A stretch of DNA of 39,126 nt from Chara braunii (lineage: Eukaryota > Streptophyta > Charophyceae > Charales > Characeae). The DNA is taken from contig BFEA01000622.1 in NCBI GenBank assembly GCA_003427395.1, positions 455,771 to 494,896 on the forward strand, given 5' to 3'. A program made the position numbers and the translations under genes. A model generated the notes under the pieces. That model was not told the origin of the DNA. It searched no databases and saw nothing but the letters and a program-made list of their open reading frames with translations. This document shows, in pieces, positions 30,576 to 39,126 of this stretch. Within the stretch, counting starts at the first letter, position 1. Every line of letters starts with the position of its first letter.

Positions 30576-30977
30576 TTGAAACCTGTAGGAACAGGGGACA
30601 AACATGGAGGAGTCACCTTACCCGACTTTGAGCTGCTTAATACATGGTCCAGTGCGGGGTCGCGGGACTCGTTTATTTGGCGGCGAGTGAAGGACTTCCT
30701 TAAGGAACAATACGGTGCAGGGGTCCAGGCTACACTGCAGCTGGGGAAGGAACACCCCCAGATTGCAGGAATAGATGTATATCTCAAGTTCATGATAACA
30801 AAGATTCAGGACTTCAGTGGTTTGGAATAAATCAGTTGCTGTACCTGCAACTACTTAAACTCAAAGGGAACAAAACATGGTCCGAAGAAGACCTCGCAGT
30901 CTGTATCACAAGGATTATAAGAAGGGGGGTACTCACAGAAACCATCTGGGATCACCAAAAATGGACGCCGGTTTGAA
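30576..30977 (+). pseudogene. Open segment between ORF1 and ORF2 of the LINE
   Basis: In frame with the preceding ORF: PVGTGDKHGGVTLPDFELLN, then DSFIWRRVKDFLKEQYG, then after a frameshift near 30815, NQLLYLQLLKLKGNKTWSEEDL to HQKWTPV. The GGxxLPDFxxxN pattern followed by W resembles the segment found after the palm in LINE reverse transcriptases, which is exactly the part missing from this LINE's ORF2. Alternatively the second half (FMITKIQ...WFGINQLLYLQLLKLKGNKT) may be a weak third copy of the ORF1 module. Unresolved. Confidence 0.35.
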
Positions 30978-31020
30978 AAATAAACTTAAATACTGAAGGA
31001 AACGAATTGGTGGAAACAAA

Positions 31021-31951
31021 ATGGAGGTAATAAATATTTTATATGGTCAGTCTCCGGCGTGGAAAAGCCTCATTAAAAATACGGATCTAGACCTGCGATC
31101 CATTAACGTAAATGGTTTGACTACATACAATCCAACCAAGGTGCAGGCTATTTGGGATCAGCTACGAAGGGTAAGAGAGAAGGTTTGGCCAGATGTGGTG
31201 TGTATCCAAGAGACGCACCTCATGGACAAGCAGGAGCATCACAGAGCCCACAAAACGGTCTGGCCACATCAGCGATATTGCGCGCACGCTCCATCACAGG
31301 CATCGGTTGGGATAACTATCTGGGTCCCACCGGACTCCAAAATAGAGGTAGTCCACTGGACAGCAGACGAGGAAGAGGGGAGGTGGGTGGTGCTATTCGG
31401 AATGCTCGAGCTAGAAATAATATGCGTAGCCTGTATATACGCCCCCAATACGTTTCCAGAAAGGAAGAAATTTTTCCAAAAACTCAAGGACCAAATGCCG
31501 GTGGGTATACCCCTGATCATAGCCGGGGACTTCAATGCTTCCCCAGATAGGTGGCAGGACAGATGGAGCACACTTACTCCCCCCCCCCCATTACACAGAA
31601 GAGGACGAGAACATGCTCCGAGACCTCTCTGCCTCCCTCAATTTGTTTGACACATACAAGTGTATTCACCCAACGGAGCGGACTTTTACCTGCATCCGCA
31701 CATCAGACCCCGCACGACAATCTAAATCCCGTATTGATCTTATTTTGATGTCCGAAGACATAAAAAGGTCAGTAATTCTCCTTAAGAGCCCGCACCCGGG
31801 GCTGGACCACAAAACATGTGGGGCCTTACTATCCTTTAGGAAAAGGCCGGACCAAGGACCGGGATTCTACAAGCTGAATACCTCCCTTCTAAAATCACCA
31901 GAGTTTCAGGAGATGATAAACGAAGCATGGGAACAGTGGAGATCCTTCTGA
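31021..31951 (+). pseudogene. LINE ORF2 AP-endonuclease domain
   Basis: Apurinic-type endonuclease that nicks the target. Frame 1 from the ATG at 31021: SINVNGL (metal/phosphate Asn), VVCIQETHL (catalytic Glu), YAPN, IIAGDFNASP (Asp and Asn). Frame 2 from about 31590: FTCIRTSDPARQSKSRIDLI (SRID block) and HPGLDHKTCGALL (Asp-His pair). The change of frame coincides with an 11-C run at 31579-31589, so it may be a sequencing or assembly error or a real slip. All catalytic residues are present. The second frame meets TGA at 31949-31951 and then continues in the same frame into the RT. Confidence 0.8.
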
Positions 31952-32059
31952 CATCAATTTGACTTAGGAATACAGTGGTTCAATAATGGTTTATTCTTCT
32001 TAGGGCGAAAATGCAATGAATTCTCTAAGCAGAACGCAAAGAAACTTAACCTTCAGGAG

Positions 32060-33231
32060 ATGAAACTTCACAAACAACTTCACACCTTGGAAAACCAAAG
32101 GACTTCGGATGAACCGAGTAACACTATTCAAGAGTTGCGGGAGCAATTGCTCCTGTACGCGCAATATAGGTGGCAAGGAGCTAAAATCAGAGGGAAACTC
32201 ACCAAATGGACATCCGAAGGAACCATGGACGCACGGTTTTTTGGCATGGCAAAAGCAAGGGCACACCGTAACACTGTCGAGACATTTCTTAATCATGAAA
32301 ATGACTATGAGGTGGCCACCACCACGGCCCACTGCACAAGTATAGCGCGAACCTTCTTTAAGCAACTCTTCACCTCGCAAATAACAAACCCCCTTGAGGA
32401 AGGACACCAAAGAGAGCTGGAGGATTTCCTGGGCCCATTGGATAAGCGTCTTAGTCCTCAACATAAGGAAAAAATTGAACAACCTATGAAGAGAGAGAAA
32501 ATATGGACGGCCCTCCTCCAAATGGATGAGGACAAAACTCCTGGGCTGGATGGTTTTCCTAAAGAATTTTGGGAAACCATGTGGCCGACCCTAGACCAGG
32601 ACCTGATGAGTTACTACAGGGAGGTGTGGGAAACTGGTCAGATGGGGGAATGCGTGGGTCAAGGGGCGTTGTCCCTCTTATACAAAAAAGGAGACAAAAT
32701 GAACATCAGAAACTACCGACCCATCACCTTGCTAACAGTCGTTTACAAGATGCTTGTTAAAACCCTCGTCAATCGATTGCTTGATATAATTGAAGATATT
32801 ATCCACCCGGCCCAATCAGGATTTATAAGGTCCAGAAACATTCAAGGAAACATCCTCCTAGTCAATGAGATGATCCATTTGGCTCAGCAATCGAAACAGA
32901 ATGCGGCCTTCATCTTTATTGACTTCGAGAAGGCCTATGACCATGTGGATTGGACCTTCCTGGATGCTTGCCTCCAGAAAATGAATTTCGAACCCAACCT
33001 GAGAAGATGGGTCCATATCCTCCACCATAACGCAATGACACGTGTGCAAATAAATGGGAATTTAGCACCGGCAATTACGCTGCAGCACTCGGTCAGACAA
33101 GGGGACCCCATCGCCCCCTTCCTTTTTGTGATAGTTATGGAAACATTGTCGGCCCCTCTTTGGCAACCGGCGTATCACGGATTCCCACGGGCAGGTGAGG
33201 AGCAGCTCTGCCCCTCCACGGAAAGGCTGGA
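32060..33231 (+). pseudogene. LINE ORF2 reverse transcriptase, catalytic block deleted
   Basis: Good non-LTR RT motifs: DKTPGLDGFPKEFW, LLYKKGDKMNIRNYRPITLL, HPAQSGFIRSRNIQ, motif A FIDFEKAYDHVDW (about 32917-32955), motif B HSVRQGDPIAPFLF (about 33087-33128). After METLSAPLWQ the expected FADD/YADD motif C and the thumb are missing: only about 25 residues separate motif B from the DLWDVRTRTWRN linker, where several hundred are usual. An internal deletion of the order of 1 kb near 33150-33240 is inferred. Without motif C the enzyme cannot be active. Confidence 0.8.
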
Positions 33232-33302
33232 TCAAACATGGGATAAGGAGAGTGGGGGACCTATGGGATGTCAGAACCAGAACATGGAGGAATCTAGAAT
33301 AA

Positions 33303-34629
33303 ATGAAGGAAAAACTATGCTATTGCCATCATGTGCAAGAGGCTCTGGATGGAATAATCGAAGCCCTTCCCCTCCAGTGGTACAATGTTTTAAGAACGGG
33401 CCCAATCCACAAGGAAGGTGACTGGGTAATGCAGAGAGGGGGCCGTGGTGGGGTCGGGGTGGTCCACCAGGTCAGACCCACGGAAGTATTAATTGAGTAC
33501 TATATGATAACGAAGGGGAACAGACTAATTGGCAGCGCAACCCCCTTTGTCTGGACAAACAAGGATGAGGTGGACCGGGTTAGGGTGATGGAGGAAGGTG
33601 AAAACCGCTGGGTATATAAACCTGGGACCCCGATCACGGAATTGGGCCTGGACCCAACGGAATGGAGATGGAAACCCGCTGGCCCGACACGAGGAGGTAC
33701 CCACAGGGACACAACACTTGAAAACCTTTCTGTTAAAGCCACATACAGGATGATCAGGCCAACATGGAACCTAAAAGGCACAGTGAATGATCGTTGGTAT
33801 AGACACCTAAACGTTGACAGACATCTGCTAACCCCAATTAAGTGGTTCCAGGAATGCAAGAGGAGGCCAGCCAAAATCACCTCCCTACAATGGCTGATAA
33901 CCCGTAGGTGCCTTCCTACTAACAACTGGCTGATTGATCACACCAGGTTGGAACAACAAGGCCGCGCCCTCCCCAGGTGCAGTAGATGCCTCCACGGGTA
34001 CCCGGCCAAAAAAGCGGCCGAAACCATTGAGCACATCTTCCTACAGTGCCCGAACGCCGTCCTCTCCTGGCGCTGGTGGGACCGGATCTGGCAGCACAGT
34101 CCCTGGATCCCCCTGGCCATGGGATTGGCGGGCCATCCTAATGGGCTACTGGCTTGGACGGCCCGAAGATGAATTTGCAAATAACATGTTTGACCTGGGG
34201 AGACGAACAATCTTATGGACACTGTGGTGGCAAAGATGTGTTTTGACAATGGAAGGAGTGCGATTGGAGGGGGTGGAGGTGCGGGAGCATATCCAAAACC
34301 AACTACAGTTGGACATCACTGATAGATGGCAGACAGAAAAACGCAAGCTAAACCTCCTTCAGCAACCCAAAGACATTAGAGAAAGCATCACTAAATTCTG
34401 CCAAGAATGGTTGGGTGGGGAAAGAGAAGGCTGGATTGCCCTGGTAAGATGGTCAGGGGATGCGGACGTGGGCCTTCAGGGAGGGGGAGAAATGGTAAGC
34501 AGGGACTACTGTCTGAAATTTAAAGAATGGACTGACATTGACCCGAACTTCCCAATGAGGCCAGCTTCTGAATTCCCGGACCCCTTCCCCCCACACCCTC
34601 TATCCCTCGTAGAAGTGACTACGTCATAA
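33303..34629 (+). pseudogene. LINE ORF2 C-terminus with zf-RVT zinc domain
   Basis: Two overlapping frames (33303-34172, 33934-34629). The first holds the zf-RVT domain common in plant LINEs: SLQWLITRRCLPTNNWL, CSRC, EHIFLQC and WRWWDRIW, with the C-x2-C and H-x4-C ligands present (about 33978-34065). The second continues after a frame change near 34100-34170 with ILWTLWWQRC, the usual helix following zf-RVT, and ends TAA at 34627-34629. This tail likely contacts the element's 3' UTR RNA or target DNA. Confidence 0.7.
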
Positions 34630-34743
34630 GTCTCGGTTGTGTGGGGTTGCATCTCAATAGAATGAGTAGATTCTATCCTTACGGGCCCCCAATACCCGAC
34701 CCAGCTACAAGGTAGGCAAGGAAGAGTAAATCGGATTTGGGAC

Positions 34744-34762
34744 GCTGGACCCGGTTTCCAGC
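34744..34762 (+). promoter_or_regulatory. LINE 3' hairpin 1
   Basis: GCTGGA/TCCAGC stem, loop CCCGGTT. Confidence 0.75.
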
Positions 34763-34903
34763 CAAATGGCGTCACCCTCAAAACAAAGTACTGTGGAGTA
34801 AAAGATGTAATTAAAGGACGCTGGACGGGACGCCATGAGGACAGCAGGTTGAACGCAGGAGCTAGGGGAGGGGCATTGTTTTGCACAAATGTAGTCATGG
34901 GAC

Positions 34904-34922
34904 GCTGGGCCCGGTTCCCAGC
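34904..34922 (+). promoter_or_regulatory. LINE 3' hairpin 2, covarying stem
   Basis: GCTGGG/CCCAGC stem with the same CCCGGTT loop. The innermost A-T pair of the other copies is replaced by G-C on both sides, a compensatory change. Confidence 0.75.
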
Positions 34923-35125
34923 AGATGAGGCTGTATTTTTCACAAAGATTTCGGCTGATTCCCTTTTTTTCTTCTCTTTGCTTTAAACAGGCGCCATGAG
35001 AGTAATGGGTGGATGGCAGAGGCAAGGGGATGGAGGGAGACTCCACCGGTGCCCCCCGGTGTGTCACCCCCCAACACCCGACCCTGATGCAGGTTAGGGA
35101 TGGAAGAGTAGAATGGATAAGGGAT

Positions 35126-35144
35126 GCTGGACCCGGTTTCCAGC
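35126..35144 (+). promoter_or_regulatory. LINE 3' hairpin 3
   Basis: Identical 19 nt to hairpin 1, preceded by GGGAT instead of GGGAC. Confidence 0.75.
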
Positions 35145-35197
35145 ATTTTGGCGTCACCTCATTGATGTACTGTGTGGCAAAGATGTATTTTTGGGAC

Positions 35198-35216
35198 GCT
35201 GGACCCGGTTTCCAGC
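35198..35216 (+). promoter_or_regulatory. LINE 3' hairpin 4, terminal
   Basis: Identical 19 nt, followed by AGGTGTTGCTCCCCACC and AATAGAT, the block shared by the other LINE tails. Confidence 0.75.
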
Positions 35217-35320
35217 AGGTGTTGCTCCCCACCAATAGATGGAGCGGCCCGCTCGGCAAAGCCTCAATCCCGGTGGTTCTCTTACCACCACCAGGATAGA
35301 GGTCTTGCACAAGGGCCTTC

Positions 35321-35342
35321 AAAAAAAAAAAAAAAAAAAAAA
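35321..35342 (+). repeat. LINE poly(A) tail
   Basis: 22 A directly after the 3' UTR. Confidence 0.9.
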
Positions 35343-36049
35343 GGCAGTGAGCACCTCACACCACATCGCACAGCTGAGGGACGCTAACAATTCGGGCCCA
35401 GCCCAGAATCTGAATCTGAAACTGGGTCTAGGCGCAGATCGTGATGCCCGACGTGTTGCTCGAGGGCACCGCCCTGGCCAGACTCCTTTTTCCATAAAGG
35501 AAAGAGCTGCCCGCCCTCCAGACATTCAGTCTGGAGTCAACCTCACAGCAGTGCTGCTGCACTGTTTGCTGGAGGTTGCTCACGGGTTGGTGTGGAAGCG
35601 CGCACGGGCGCTTGGCAGGGCGCTGCGCAGAAGGCAGAGTGCGAGGCAGCCGTAGCCAGGCTGGCCTCGCTGGTGCTGGTGAAGGTGATTGTGGTCTTCG
35701 AGCAGGGGAGACACATACCTGATGTGTATGCGGTGGTCTGCATGGGTGACTTCATCATGTACATTGGTCTTCGGCTGGAGTGTTTCCTTGTTGCACCTTC
35801 GTAGTGTGGGATGGCATAGGTGCTGAGTAGTGGTAGGCTGGGCGCTGAGCGCCATGCGAGAAGAGTGGCATTGGATATGATGGTGGCGAGTTGGGGCTGA
35901 TGTTGACATTTGAGTTCATTGCATTGCTCTTATTTGGCTTGTATCTTGGTGCATGCCACGTTCTGCTTGGTGCACGACTATCTGATCTTCAATGTGATGT
36001 TGCAATTTGGTTTTCTGTCTATCACTCTTGATCATTTTCCTTGCAAATA
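35343..36049 (+). other. Unassigned, GC-rich then AT-rich; possible host fragment
   Basis: Frames at 35349-35655 (FSIKERAARPPDIQSGVNLT...LLHCLLEVAHGLVWKRARAL) and 35592-35804 (LASLVLVKVIVVFEQGRH...VYAVVCMGDFIMYIGLRLEC) look less repetitive than the neighbourhood but overlap and lack a recognisable domain. Composition changes to AT-rich after about 35880. Confidence 0.3.
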
Positions 36050-36235
36050 GATTGGAGCACCCACTGGGCCTGCTAGAGGGGCATGCCTTCATCACTCCCT
36101 CTAGCAGACCGAGACTGGCATTTTTTTTTTTTTGGGGGGGGGGGCGGGGAGCTTCGGCCATCCATCCCATCATAACCCACCAACCTGTTCTCCGAATATG
36201 CATTCCCAGACTTTCTCTTTTCCTTATTGGCATGA
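36050..36235 (+). mobile_element. LINE-type 3' tail fragment, copy A
   Basis: Starts in AATAGATTGGAGCACCC, as in the other tails, has a perfect 11-bp hairpin CTGCTAGAGGG/CCCTCTAGCAG (36070-36107), GAGACTGGCATTT, a T/G homopolymer block, then CTTCGGCC...CATCATAACCCACC. The same order occurs at 36416-36539 plus 37031-37095. Confidence 0.6.
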
Positions 36236-36381
36236 AGAGAATGTGAGAGGAAAAGGCTTCACGATCCTTCACGATCCCTTATGTTCTGTGATGATCTGTT
36301 ATTGCCTTACTGGATCTGTTTATTCCTAGCTAAAACCGGGTAATGGCACCGGGATGGATATTCAATGCTGATGTAAGGGAC

Positions 36382-36539
36382 ACTGGACCCGGTTTCCAGC
36401 AGGTGCTGCTCCCCACCAATAGATTGGAGCACCCAAAGGGCCTGGTAGAGGGAGATGGGTTCATCACTCCCTCTAGCAGGCCTAGACTGGCATTTAAAAA
36501 AAAATAAAGAGAGGCTTCAGCCATGAGTCCATCATAACC
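36382..36539 (+). mobile_element. LINE-type 3' tail, copy B (left part)
   Basis: Hairpin ACTGGACCCGGTTTCCAGC (36382-36400, first base changed), AGGTGCTGCTCCCCACCAATAGAT, second hairpin CCTGGTAGAGGG/CCCTCTAGCAGG with one mismatch (36441-36480), ACTGGCATTT and A-rich stretch. Interrupted at 36539 by a SINE; resumes at 37031. Confidence 0.65.
36528..36539 (+). repeat. SINE target-site duplication, left
   Basis: TCCATCATAACC, identical to 37019-37030. Copy A of the host repeat has the uninterrupted CCCATCATAACCCACC, so the empty-site form is visible in the same window. Confidence 0.85.
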
Positions 36540-37018
36540 TTTTTTATTTTTTTTAATTCTTTTTAAAGGCTAATTCTTTAAGCCCAACCAATTCAAGGAC
36601 CTGTCATATCTGGACAGTACAGCCTTTCAGGCCCTTTTCATTGTCATTATAGTACTACGAGGAACCCCGTAGCAGCCACATCCACACTCAAGCCTCCAAC
36701 GAGGGAACATGCGGGAGTTGCACCCAACAGCAGGTGCAATAACTGCTATAGCAGGTGGGCAATACCGGCCAGGGGCCAGCCGGTAGCATCAGGACCGAGC
36801 TTCTTCGATGGGCCAGTCACTGTGCCTCCCCTCCAGTCCCCTCTCCCTATGACCATCAGCAGTCTCTGCTCAATCCCACTCAGGGGGACCAACGGCATAT
36901 CTCTAGGTGGCGAGCGCCAAGCTTGCTCAGGAAGGTACATGAGATCAATGGGGATTGAACCCATGACCTCCTGAATGCCCCTGGCATGCCTTACCAATTG
37001 AGCCAGGCTGCTGGATCA
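36540..37018 (-). mobile_element. tRNA-derived SINE, minus strand
   Basis: 479 bp. On the minus strand the head has a pol III box A TGGCTCAATTGG (37005-36994) and box B GGTTCAATCCC (36961-36951), starting 44 nt apart as in tRNA genes. The T arm is perfect: ATGGG-TTCAATC-CCCAT. The acceptor and anticodon stems are degenerate, so it is a tRNA-derived promoter and not a tRNA gene. The tail is A-rich (T run 36540-36562 on plus). Perfect 12-bp target duplications flank it. The body (about 36565-36940) shows no LINE hairpin, so the LINE partner is unknown. Confidence 0.8.
36951..37005 (-). promoter_or_regulatory. Internal RNA polymerase III promoter (boxes A and B)
   Basis: Box A at 36994-37005 and box B at 36951-36961, read on the minus strand; both fit the consensus closely. 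Confidence 0.75.
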
Positions 37019-37030
37019 TCCATCATAACC
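37019..37030 (+). repeat. SINE target-site duplication, right
   Basis: Second copy of TCCATCATAACC, directly at the 5' end of the SINE. Confidence 0.85.
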
Positions 37031-37095
37031 CACCCACCTGTTTCCAAAGAAGAATTCCCAGACTTCATTTTCTTTTTTGGCCATTCCCAGACTCT
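37031..37095 (+). mobile_element. LINE-type 3' tail, copy B (right part)
   Basis: CACCCACCTGTTTCC...GAATTCCCAGACTTC matches CACCAACCTGTTCTCC...CATTCCCAGACTTT of copy A, continuing the repeat split by the SINE. Confidence 0.6.
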
Positions 37096-37829
37096 GAAAC
37101 GAAACGTCCAAGCACTGAGGGATCTGTCAAGGCAATCACCAGAAATATCACCCGGGCCGCAAGTTATCCAAATAAACCCCTCTGACAGATCCCTCTGAGT
37201 TATACAAGAAGGGCCAGCGCGGCTCCACCCGCTTGAGGAAGGGGTATTGATGGAATTCAAATTAGTGCCTATGAAACCTCCAGTAGCGTGTGAATACAGG
37301 AACCAAAAAAAAAGGGTGATAAGTAGGCGGAGAAAAAAAATCAGCAATGGCGGACTGTGCGAACAACCATGGCTGAATGAGGTACATCGAACCTTAATGA
37401 GATAGTATGGTGTTTTAGGCTTCAGGTGTTTGAAACAACGAATTAACCCCCTCCTAAGCCGTAATAAAGACGCCACCATGCCTTAGACCTCCAGTTCACC
37501 CGGCCTGGAGGAGGCTTACTGCGCATCAAGCTTCTCCGAACAGTCGCCGATGCACTTTGTTTTTTGGCTGGTGCAGCCAGCCACTATGGTCCGGTAGGTC
37601 AAGCCTGCACTTTCTTTGTAGCCAACGAGTTGCATTTTCTGCAAGGCTGGGACCCCGTACTGGCCGTTTAAAGATATAAGTCAAAACCGCCCACGCCATA
37701 GGTAGTACATACCTAGGAGATAGAATTAACCACCTCCCAAGGTCCGGCGAAGACAGTCAACCATCACCATACGTTAAAGACGTAAGTGGAAACTACCCAC
37801 ACCACAAATACGACGTACCTTGGAGGAGT
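37096..37829. other. Unassigned stretch with a two-copy direct repeat
   Basis: No gene recognised. Related segments at about 37668-37715 (TTTAAAGATATAAGTCAAAAC...) and 37772-37818 (GTTAAAGACGTAAGTGGAAAC...) each end in a TACGTACCT/TACATACCT-like motif. Confidence 0.4.
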
Positions 37830-38372
37830 AGAGAATGGAATAGAGAGTAGAGTAGAGAGAAGGGTAAAGTAGAGAGTGGAGTAGAGGAATAGAGACTGTA
37901 GAGTAGAGAGGACTGGAGTAGAGAAGAATACAGTATAGTAAAGCATAGTAGAGAAGTAGAGTAGAGTAGAGTAGAGTAGAGTAGAGTAGAGTAGAGTAGA
38001 GTAGAGTAGTAGAGTAGATTACCGAATAGAGAGTAGAGTAGAGTAGAGTAGAGTAGTAGAGTAGATTACCAAATAGAGAGTAGAGCAGAGTAGAGTAGGG
38101 TAGAGACTAGAAGGGTTGACAGTAGTGTACAGGAGAGTAGAGAGTTGAGTAGAGTAGACAAGAGAGAGTTGAGAGTAGAGTAGAGAGTACAGGAGAGTAG
38201 AGTATAGTAAAGTTAGAGAAGAGTGGAGTAAAGTAGAGAGTTACAGTAAGAGTTGAGCAGAGTAGAGTAGGATGGAACAGGGTAGAGTAGAATAGAGAGC
38301 AGAGAGTAGAGTAGAATAGAGAGCAGAGAGTAGAGTAGAATAGAGAGCAGAGAGTAGAGTAGAGTGGAGAAT
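37830..38372 (+). repeat. (TAGAG)n pentanucleotide satellite
   Basis: About 540 bp of GTAGA units, pure at about 37955-38007 and diverged elsewhere. It also includes three tandem copies of a longer unit GAATAGAGAGCAGAGAGTAGAGTA (38290-38355). Confidence 0.9.
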
Positions 38373-39044
38373 CGGATTGCAGGTAATTCAGAAGGACTTT
38401 GTTCTGTTATTCTGATTGCAAGGTGACCTGTTGCAGCTTCAGTTGCAAGGAACCGCGGGGGAATACCACCGAACCTCCTTTTATTGCAGGTGTTCTCTTT
38501 GAGAAGCATCGTTTCTTGGGTTTGCGGTGTGAAATGACCCACACAGTTCCAGTCCGAGAAAACTGAACTTTTCAGAGAAAATGCTGCCCCCTTTAAATGT
38601 TTGCTCTAGATTCCAATTCTGAGTCTGTTTGCTGTGTTTTCTGAATACGTTTGTGATAAACCCATGTACTGAATTTTTTTTTGTGTGTGTGCGTGAGCAA
38701 GTGCATGTATGTGTATGTGTGAGACTCAGTTCAGAGGGTCGAGATGGTATGATTTAGAATTGGCAGAGGGTGGGTTGAGATGACGTGATTGAGAATTGGC
38801 TGAGGGGAGCTGTTGGAAGTCCCCTTCAATTGTAAAAGTGCCATTGTTGTTACGCAGGTCTTGTAATCTACAAATGAAGTAATCCTCATCCAATCTGCTT
38901 GCCAGTTGCTGTTTGCCTGAGGGATTGTCATGTCAAGTTGTGTTGTGATGTGAGCCGTAATGGTGAGCGTGCATCTTGGAGCATTTCCTGGAAGGCAAAA
39001 GCCACAGAAGAAAACGAGCAGCATGTGTCAACGTGGACAGTGTG

Positions 39045-39049
<5 letters not shown>
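38373..39049. other. Unassigned 3' stretch
   Basis: No recognised coding domain. A pyrimidine-tract followed by TTGCAG (38476-38489) and TG-rich DNA (38680-38725) are visible. It could contain host intron or UTR sequence. Confidence 0.3.

Positions 39050-39126
<77 letters not shown>
39050..39126 (+). repeat. (CT)n microsatellite to window end
   Basis: At least 38 CT units running off the window. Confidence 0.95.

Larger units (their letters stand above)
34630..35320 (+). promoter_or_regulatory. LINE 3' UTR with four conserved hairpins
   Basis: A module of about 130 bp (CACCCGACC...AAGAGTA...hairpin...GGCGTCACC...TACTGTG...AAGATGTA) occurs twice, about 382 bp apart (34690-34815 and 35072-35195). 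Hairpins are at 34744-34762, 34904-34922, 35126-35144 and 35198-35216. The last is followed by AGGTGTTGCTCCCCACC, a GGTGGT/ACCACC stem (35272-35289) and poly(A). Confidence 0.75.
28052..35342 (+). mobile_element. LINE (L1-like, plant type), nearly full length, inactive
   Basis: From the gap edge: ORF1 with zinc knuckle (28068-28880) and a long ORF1 continuation (29391-30575), AP-type endonuclease (31021-31951), RT (32060 to about 33230), zf-RVT tail (33303-34629), structured 3' UTR with four hairpins, and poly(A) at 35321-35342. It has a C-tract frameshift in the endonuclease, a TGA at 31949, a deletion removing the RT catalytic YADD block and frame changes near the end. The 5' end is in the gap, so target duplications cannot be checked. 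Confidence 0.8.

Noticed and set aside
38213-38542. Minus-strand ORF with LLYSLLSI repeats
   Set aside because: Translation of the TAGAG satellite.
1-39126. CRISPR arrays, bacterial operons, phage or toxin systems
   Set aside because: No regularly spaced short repeats with unique spacers, no bacterial gene organisation; all content is eukaryotic repeat DNA.

Overview
The window looks like a piece of a large, repeat-packed eukaryotic nuclear genome of the green lineage. Its retroelement set fits a streptophyte alga such as a charophyte: Penelope-like elements with the endonuclease in front of the reverse transcriptase, plant-style LINEs with a zf-RVT zinc domain, a Ty3/gypsy integrase tail with chromodomain, and long AG/TC, GAT and TAGAG microsatellites. 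The species cannot be proven from sequence alone. No intact host gene, rRNA, tRNA gene or CRISPR array is recognisable; almost everything supportable is mobile DNA in various states of decay.

Layout. 538-3320 is an LTR-like repeat (TG...CA ends, TATA box, 4-bp flanking duplication); a diverged copy lies inverted at 14458-16760. 3641-3790 is the truncated 3' end of a minus-strand LINE. 3801-6030 holds a decayed Pro-rich/acidic coding relic and GAT-rich DNA. 6354-14109 is a decayed plus-strand Penelope-like element with direct terminal repeats (pseudo-LTRs), a candidate hammerhead ribozyme in its left repeat, an ORF1 (zinc knuckle, coiled coil, SAP-like segment), a GIY-YIG endonuclease and a reverse transcriptase. 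It is split by a LINE-tailed insertion (about 10230-12425) carrying an Asn/Asp-rich frame. 17446-17831 is a gypsy chromodomain tail. 17912-24303 is a better preserved minus-strand Penelope-like element of the same permuted architecture (GIY-YIG before RT), with about 550-bp pseudo-LTRs. 25150-27486 is a purine-rich complex tandem repeat that runs into a 565-base assembly gap (27487-28051). 28052-35342 is a nearly full-length LINE (ORF1, AP-endonuclease, RT lacking its catalytic YADD block, zf-RVT, structured 3' UTR, poly(A)). 36050-37100 has two copies of another LINE-type 3' end, one split by a tRNA-derived SINE with a perfect 12-bp target duplication. 37830-38370 is a TAGAG satellite and the window ends in a TC microsatellite.

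The two most interesting systems are these. (1) Two families of permuted Penelope-like elements (Chlamys-type), each with an ORF1 ending in a SAP-like segment, one with a hammerhead candidate in its pseudo-LTR whose second copy is inactivated at two essential G residues. (2) A 19-nt hairpin with an invariant-size 7-nt loop and covarying stem pairs that recurs in the 3' ends of at least four separate LINE-type insertions on both strands, followed each time by a conserved AGGTG-x-x-GCTCCCCACC-like box and, in three of them, a second unrelated-sequence hairpin before poly(A). It looks like a shared recognition signal for the LINE reverse transcriptase.
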